The position numbers and the translations under genes are program-made. A stretch of DNA of 8,139 nucleotides from Candidatus Tectimicrobiota bacterium (GTDB taxonomy: Bacteria; UBA8248). The stretch covers positions 1 to 8,139 of the forward strand of contig JACPCT010000271.1 of the NCBI GenBank assembly GCA_016184445.1. Reading direction: 5' to 3'. The notes under the pieces were generated by a model. That model had not been told where the DNA came from and did not search any database. It saw nothing but the letters and a program-made list of their open reading frames with translations. Positions 4,945 through 8,139 of this stretch are shown piece by piece; position 1 is the first letter of the stretch, and each line of letters starts with the position of its first letter.

Positions 4945-6615
4945 CTAGCGGCCCGAAGCGATATCGGCCGCCCGGCGCAGCGCCTCGCACACCCGGTTCC
5001 GCTCCCGCACTAGGCGCGTGTAGAGCAGGCGCCCCTCCTGCGAGGCGGCTCCCGCCGCGAGGCAGCGGCCCAGGCGCTGGAGGCCCGGGAAGCGGGCTGC
5101 GGGCGAGGCTGGGTCCTGGTCGAAGGGCCCCGTCTCGGTGTAGAGGACGGGGTTGAGGACGTGGCTGATCCGGAGGAGGGTGCGGTTGGCCTCGGGGCCC
5201 TTCATCCTGCCCAGCCTCTTCATGAGGCCCTGGGCCGCTCCCCTGAACTCCTTGGCCGCCGCCTCGGCCGGCTTCAGGTCGAACGCGCCCGCGGCCGTCT
5301 TCTTCAGGGCGGCGAGCTCGGCCTCGGCCACCCCGGCCGCGGTGCGCGGGTCGAGCGGGGCGACCTCCCGGGCGCAGAGCTCGTGCAGGGCGCCCGCGTA
5401 GAGGCGGCAGTGCTCGGCGAGGAGCCTCTTGTCCATCTTGTCGAGGGTGTCGGCGGGGTTGTGCCAGTACTCGGGGAAGCCGCTCTCGGGGTGGTCCTTC
5501 TGCAGGTCCGGGGAGCCCTCGGGCAGGACGGGCAGGAAGGAGAAGGAGGGGACGCCCACCCCCCAGAAGGACTGGTCGGCCATCCGGCGGGGGGGGGTGG
5601 GCGAGGTCCGCTGGCCGCCGAGCCGCTTCACCACGTCCTGGACCCAGGCCGAGATGTCCGCCGTCGAGAAGGGCCGGTAGATGGTGGCCTGGCGGCAGCC
5701 GGGCTGGTCGATGTTCAGGTAGCCCACGCAGCGCTCGCGCAGCTCCTCGAACATGTGGTCGGCGTACCAGGTCGAGCCCGAGAAGCGGCCGTGCGAGTGG
5801 CCGTTGAACCAGATGACGCGCAGCCCGCGCTTGAGCTCCCTGCGGTGGCGGTGGATGAGCCGGGCCAGCTCCATGAGGGTGGTGTCCCCCGCCGCGTTGT
5901 CGTTCGCCCCGATCTGCCAGGAGTCGAGGTGGCCGCCGAGGAGGGCGAACTCCTCCGATTTCTTGCCGGGCGCGATGTCGGCCACGGGCATCCGGGTGCG
6001 CCGCCAGCGGGTGTCGGCCTGGGCCCGCACGCGGAGCTTGGTCTCGCGCTTGGCCTTCAGGCGGCCGATGAGGCCCTGGCCCTGCTCCCGGGAGAGGGTG
6101 ACGAGGGGGGTCACGGGGAGGCGGCCCGCCGTCTCGGGGGTGGGGGAGCCCCAGATGGTCGAGATCGGACCTTCGTGGGCGACCCCCAGGTTCACGTACA
6201 CCTGGGCGATCGCCCCCGCCCGCTCGAAGGAGAAGAAGCGGCTGGGGCTCATCATCCGCTCGGCCACCACGATCCGCCCGGCGATGGACCCCTCGCCGGG
6301 CCCCTCCGCCTCGCCCACGTGGACGGCGTCGCCCGTCACCCCCGTCTCGCCCGTCGAGGCGCCGAAAACGGCCGTGATGGCGGGGATGCGCTGGCCGTCC
6401 TCGCCCAGGATCTCCAGGGAGGCGGGGCCGGGGATGCTGATGTAGGCGTCGAACTCATGGACCGTCACGGGGATGCCGAGGGCGGACATCTCCCGCTCGA
6501 TGTAGGCGACGGCCGCGTCCTCGCCCGGGGTGCCCGTGTAGCGCTCCCACTGGCAGAGCGCCTCCATGTGCTTCCAGAGAAGGTCGGCGTTCACTTCGGT
6601 GGCGATCGGTGGCAT
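4945..6615 (-). CDS. M28-family metallopeptidase homologue with PA domain and altered catalytic site
   Basis: Numbering below counts from the upstream GTG at 6645 (566 residues); I prefer ATG at 6615, which is residue 11 and gives 556 residues, because GAGGA lies four bases upstream of it and the GTG has no ribosome site. Layout: N-terminal helical part (15-60), an apparent PA domain insert (about 95-200, with SIAGRIVVAERM and ERAGAIAQVYV), the zinc-peptidase core (225-425), and a C-terminal helical region (435-560) containing LNPVLYTETGPFD, as in glutamate carboxypeptidase II/transferrin-receptor relatives. Visible metal ligands are H239-x-D241, D249 in GANDNAAG, D313 in NIDQPG and H395 in YWHNPADT. 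Where M28 enzymes have Glu-Glu before G-L-x-G-S, this protein reads HSHGRFSGS (283-291). There is no signal peptide, so it is probably cytoplasmic. It may be a peptidase, an amidohydrolase-like enzyme or inactive. Confidence 0.88.
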   Translation of the reverse strand: MPPIATEVNADLLWKHMEALCQWERYTGTPGEDAAVAYIEREMSALGIPVTVHEFDAYISIPGPASLEILGEDGQRIPAITAVFGASTGETGVTGDAVHVGEAEGPGEGSIAGRIVVAERMMSPSRFFSFERAGAIAQVYVNLGVAHEGPISTIWGSPTPETAGRLPVTPLVTLSREQGQGLIGRLKAKRETKLRVRAQADTRWRRTRMPVADIAPGKKSEEFALLGGHLDSWQIGANDNAAGDTTLMELARLIHRHRRELKRGLRVIWFNGHSHGRFSGSTWYADHMFEELRERCVGYLNIDQPGCRQATIYRPFSTADISAWVQDVVKRLGGQRTSPTPPRRMADQSFWGVGVPSFSFLPVLPEGSPDLQKDHPESGFPEYWHNPADTLDKMDKRLLAEHCRLYAGALHELCAREVAPLDPRTAAGVAEAELAALKKTAAGAFDLKPAEAAAKEFRGAAQGLMKRLGRMKGPEANRTLLRISHVLNPVLYTETGPFDQDPASPAARFPGLQRLGRCLAAGAASQEGRLLYTRLVRERNRVCEALRRAADIASGR

Positions 6616-6674
6616 CACGTCCTCACAGGGGAAAATGGCGCGCACGGGATGAGACCCGGGGAAGATGCGGGCTC

Positions 6675-6703
6675 AGGATAAACGACCGGGATGGGCGTGT
6701 ACA
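6675..6703 (-). promoter_or_regulatory. Weak promoter candidate for the M28-family gene
   Basis: On the minus strand, TGTACA (6703-6698) and TATCCT (6680-6675) are spaced by 17 bp, each with four of six consensus matches. A transcript from here would have a leader of about 50 nt before ATG 6615. The alternative is co-transcription with the lipoprotein gene, which ends at 6713 on the same strand. The only nearby hairpin, AGCC-TTCG-GGCT (6703-6714), has just four pairs and no U-run, so it does not separate the two genes convincingly. Confidence 0.28.
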
Positions 6704-6712
6704 GCCTTCGGG

Positions 6713-7282
6713 CTAGGGGCGCGCGCGGCTCAGCTGGTCCCAGGGGATGCGGTCGAGCGCCTCGGCGATGGCTTTTCCCATGGCCAGGCCGGCCGCGCCC
6801 GCCAGGATGCGCGTGTCGTCGTGGGCCCCCCGCCCGACGGTTTCCCAGCGGCCCGTCAGCCGCCCCGACGGGTCGGCCGCCTCGACGGTCAGGGCGGCGC
6901 TCGCCAGCCAGAGGGTCTTCTCGAGCCTGGCCTCCAGCCGGGTCAGGACGACGACGATCCGGCCCGAGGCCATCCCCCCCTCCCGCGCCTCGAGGGGCTC
7001 GATCCCCGCCGCGCGCATCCGGGGGACGGCGGCCGCGAGGAGGGCGGAGGAGAGGGGGGCCTTCTCCCGCAGGACGTACTCCGCGGTGCGCGAGAGGTTG
7101 GGCTCCGGGAGGGCGTCCGCCGCGAGGAGGACGAAGCGGGCCCGCGCCGCCGGGGCGGCCCGCGCCGCCGGGGCGGGGACGCGGATCTCGACCTGGTGGC
7201 GCTTCGCCTCCTGGACGGAGGCGCAGCCGGCCGGGAGGGCCAATGCCAACGCGAGAATCCGTGCGGGCGCCCGGGCTGTCAT
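6713..7282 (-). CDS. Predicted lipoprotein, function unknown
   Basis: A 189-residue protein. Residues 1-20 look like a lipoprotein signal: an Arg-containing start, an Ala/Leu core, then LPAGC with Cys-20 as the lipidation site. Proline at -3 is less usual than leucine, so lipidation is likely but not certain. A Pro/Ala/Arg linker (about 36-48) follows, made by a tandem duplication. The rest (49-189) is a soluble alpha/beta domain with RFVLLAADALPEPN, VLREKAPLSSALLAAAVPRM, RIVVVLTRLEARLEKTLW and a final amphipathic helix GLAMGKAIAEALDRI. The beta-rich core followed by a helix recalls small envelope lipoproteins, but I cannot name a family. It lies 97 bases upstream of the M28 gene on the same strand. 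Only a poorly placed GAGGG, one base from the ATG, serves as ribosome site; a leaderless transcript is possible. Confidence 0.75.
   Translation of the reverse strand: MTARAPARILALALALPAGCASVQEAKRHQVEIRVPAPAARAAPAARARFVLLAADALPEPNLSRTAEYVLREKAPLSSALLAAAVPRMRAAGIEPLEAREGGMASGRIVVVLTRLEARLEKTLWLASAALTVEAADPSGRLTGRWETVGRGAHDDTRILAGAAGLAMGKAIAEALDRIPWDQLSRARP
7139..7176. repeat. 18-bp tandem duplication inside the lipoprotein gene
   Basis: Two perfect adjacent copies (7141-7158 and 7159-7176), with two further matching bases on the left. Each copy is all G/C and adds six in-frame residues, giving the PAARAAPAARA linker just after the signal peptide. In-frame slippage in a flexible linker is the simplest origin. 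Confidence 0.85.
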
Positions 7283-7288
7283 GCCCTC

Positions 7289-7317
7289 ATCTGAACCCGG
7301 GGGGGAGGGCGCGTCAA
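7289..7317 (-). promoter_or_regulatory. Promoter candidate for the lipoprotein gene, implying a leaderless mRNA
   Basis: On the minus strand, TTGACG (7317-7312; five of six consensus) is followed by exactly 17 bp and TCAGAT (7294-7289; three of six). The -10 ends six bases before ATG 7282, so RNA would begin at or next to the start codon. This agrees with the lack of a properly spaced ribosome site. The weak -10 keeps confidence low. Confidence 0.35.
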
Positions 7318-7362
7318 CCGCGGCCGGCGGGAATGGCTCCTTTCACTTCCCGGGCGATTTGT

Positions 7363-7382
7363 GGGAACCTGGGCGGGTTCCC
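7363..7382. promoter_or_regulatory. Inverted repeat GGGAACC-N6-GGTTCCC upstream of the dehydrogenase gene
   Basis: Perfect 7-bp arms (7363-7369 and 7376-7382) surround a six-base centre. The site is 12 bases before the AGGAGG ribosome site of the dehydrogenase gene and about 80 bases from the divergent lipoprotein start. It could be an operator for either gene, or a 5' hairpin in the dehydrogenase mRNA. No clear promoter for the dehydrogenase gene was found nearby. Confidence 0.45.
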
Positions 7383-7407
7383 CCACCAACGGACAGGAGG
7401 ATGAGCG

Positions 7408-8139
7408 ATGGCGACAGCGCAGCTCGGTTTCATCGGACTCGGGCTGATGGGCAAGCCGATGGCGCGCCGGTTCCTGGGGGCGGGCCACCGGGTGGCGGTC
7501 TCGAACCGCAGCCGCCCCGCGGTGGACGCCCTGGCGGCCGAGGGGGCCATCCCCTGCGGGAGCCCCGCCGAGGTGGCGAGGCAGGCGGACGTGGTCGTGA
7601 CCTGCCTGCCCGATGCCCCCCAGGTGGATGCGGTGATGTTCGGCCCGGAGGGGCTGGCGGAGTCCATGCGCCCGGGCAGCGTCCTGATCGACTGCACGAG
7701 CAACGACCCCGCCTGCACCATCCGGGTGGCCGAGGCGCTGGCCAAGCGCGGGGTGGAGATGCTGGACGCCCCCGTCTCGGGCGCCCCCGAGGGCGCGGCC
7801 CAGGGCGCCCTGGCCATCATGGTGGGGGGGCCGCGCAAGACCTTCGAGCGCTGCAAGCCGCTCCTCGACCTCTTGGGGCGCAAGGTGGTGCTCGTGGGGG
7901 AGGCCCCCGGCTCGGGCTGCATCGCCAAGCTGTCGAACCAGATTTTGGTGGGGGTCACCTTCCTGGCGGTGAGCGAGGCGCTGGTGTTCGGCGCCAAGGC
8001 GGGCCTCGACCCGGCGGCGCTGGCGGACGTGCTGGGGGCGGGCCTCGCCCGCTGCGGGACGCTCGAGGTGAAGGCCCCCAAGATCCTCTCGGGGGACTTC
8101 ACCCCCGGCGGGCGCGTCACCATGCACGTGAAGGACCTG
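7408..8139 (+). CDS. 3-hydroxyisobutyrate dehydrogenase family oxidoreductase, C-terminus off the window
   Basis: 244 codons remain open to the right edge. The N-terminus GFIGLGLMGKPMARR holds the dinucleotide-binding G10-x-G12-x-x-G15. VSNRS (31-35) ends the second strand; Asn-Arg here resembles NADP(H)-using members such as GLYR-type glyoxylate/succinic semialdehyde reductases, which suggests but does not prove NADPH use. DAPVSGAPEGAAQGALAIMVGG (120-141) is the substrate-carboxylate loop, and GCIAKLSNQI (170-179) carries the catalytic Lys-174 and Asn-177. The final HVKDL matches the KD motif before the missing C-terminal helices; about 45-50 residues are absent. ATG 7408 has AGGAGG seven bases upstream; another ATG at 7401 is out of frame. 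The family oxidises or reduces small beta-hydroxyacids (3-hydroxyisobutyrate, tartronate semialdehyde, succinic semialdehyde), and the exact substrate is unknown. It diverges from the lipoprotein gene. Confidence 0.93.
   Translation, partial: MATAQLGFIGLGLMGKPMARRFLGAGHRVAVSNRSRPAVDALAAEGAIPCGSPAEVARQADVVVTCLPDAPQVDAVMFGPEGLAESMRPGSVLIDCTSNDPACTIRVAEALAKRGVEMLDAPVSGAPEGAAQGALAIMVGGPRKTFERCKPLLDLLGRKVVLVGEAPGSGCIAKLSNQILVGVTFLAVSEALVFGAKAGLDPAALADVLGAGLARCGTLEVKAPKILSGDFTPGGRVTMHVKDL

Noticed and set aside
4829..4948. In-frame continuation of 38 codons after the TAG of the second permease (ending TAEAAARLTARG)
   Set aside because: It looks protein-like, but GC-rich frames often do. The permease already ends at its usual length, and nothing suggests stop-codon readthrough.
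4957..4966. Another GCGATATCG sequence resembling the PadR half-site
   Set aside because: It lies within the 3' end of the M28 coding sequence, lacks the second arm, and is far from any promoter.
5589..5597. Run of nine G in the M28 homologue, also eight G at 4711-4718 in the second permease
   Set aside because: Possible slippage or sequencing trouble spots, but both genes stay in frame across them and keep family motifs on each side, so no phase-variation claim is made.
5161..6681. Plus-strand frame of 506 codons
   Set aside because: It is the antisense of the M28 homologue, whose motifs and domain order are clear on the minus strand.
7279..8127. Two overlapping minus-strand frames (282 and 269 codons)
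   Set aside because: They lie opposite the dehydrogenase gene, which has a Rossmann motif, catalytic Lys and a strong ribosome site on the plus strand.

Overview
This window is very GC-rich (about 70% by eye) chromosomal DNA from a free-living bacterium with Gram-negative features: a Sec signal peptide on a periplasmic binding protein and a predicted lipoprotein. The gene content fits an uncultured soil or groundwater lineage such as Rokubacteria/Methylomirabilota, Tectomicrobia or a deltaproteobacterium. No rRNA or other marker gene is present, so this placement is a guess. Nothing looks foreign: there is no transposase, integrase, CRISPR array, tRNA or rRNA.

Left end, minus strand (1-1073): a complete DUF169 gene (222-1073) followed by the first 53 codons of a PadR-type repressor that runs off the window (1-161). 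The 60-base gap between them carries the interrupted palindrome ATATCG-N5-CGATAT (184-200), a likely PadR operator.

Divergent control region (1074-1367): an extended -10 promoter candidate for the DUF169 gene, a 7-bp hairpin, and a TTTACT-17-TAGGAT promoter candidate for the rightward operon. The rightward operon appears to have a leader of about 160 nt ending in a GC-rich stem and a U-rich run beside the ribosome binding site, which resembles an attenuator.

Transport operon, plus strand (1368-4831): a family 5 substrate-binding protein, then two Dpp/Opp-type permeases. A perfect 34-bp palindrome separates the binding protein from the first permease. The two permease genes are 4 bases apart. 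No ATPase gene follows, because the next gene faces the other way, so the ATPases must be encoded elsewhere.

Right part: a minus-strand M28-family peptidase homologue (4945-6615) with a PA domain and a C-terminal helical region, in which the family's paired catalytic glutamates appear replaced by Ser-His. Upstream of it on the same strand is a small predicted lipoprotein (6713-7282) with an 18-bp tandem duplication and a possible leaderless promoter. Diverging from that, a 3-hydroxyisobutyrate dehydrogenase-family (beta-hydroxyacid dehydrogenase) gene starts at 7408 and runs off the right edge.

Taken together, this looks like an uptake locus for a peptide-like or other organic solute, flanked by a peptidase-like hydrolase and an oxidoreductase. 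I see no clear new multi-gene defence or mobile system. The items most worth checking are the altered active site of the M28 homologue, the intra-operon palindrome, the transporter leader and the PadR operator.
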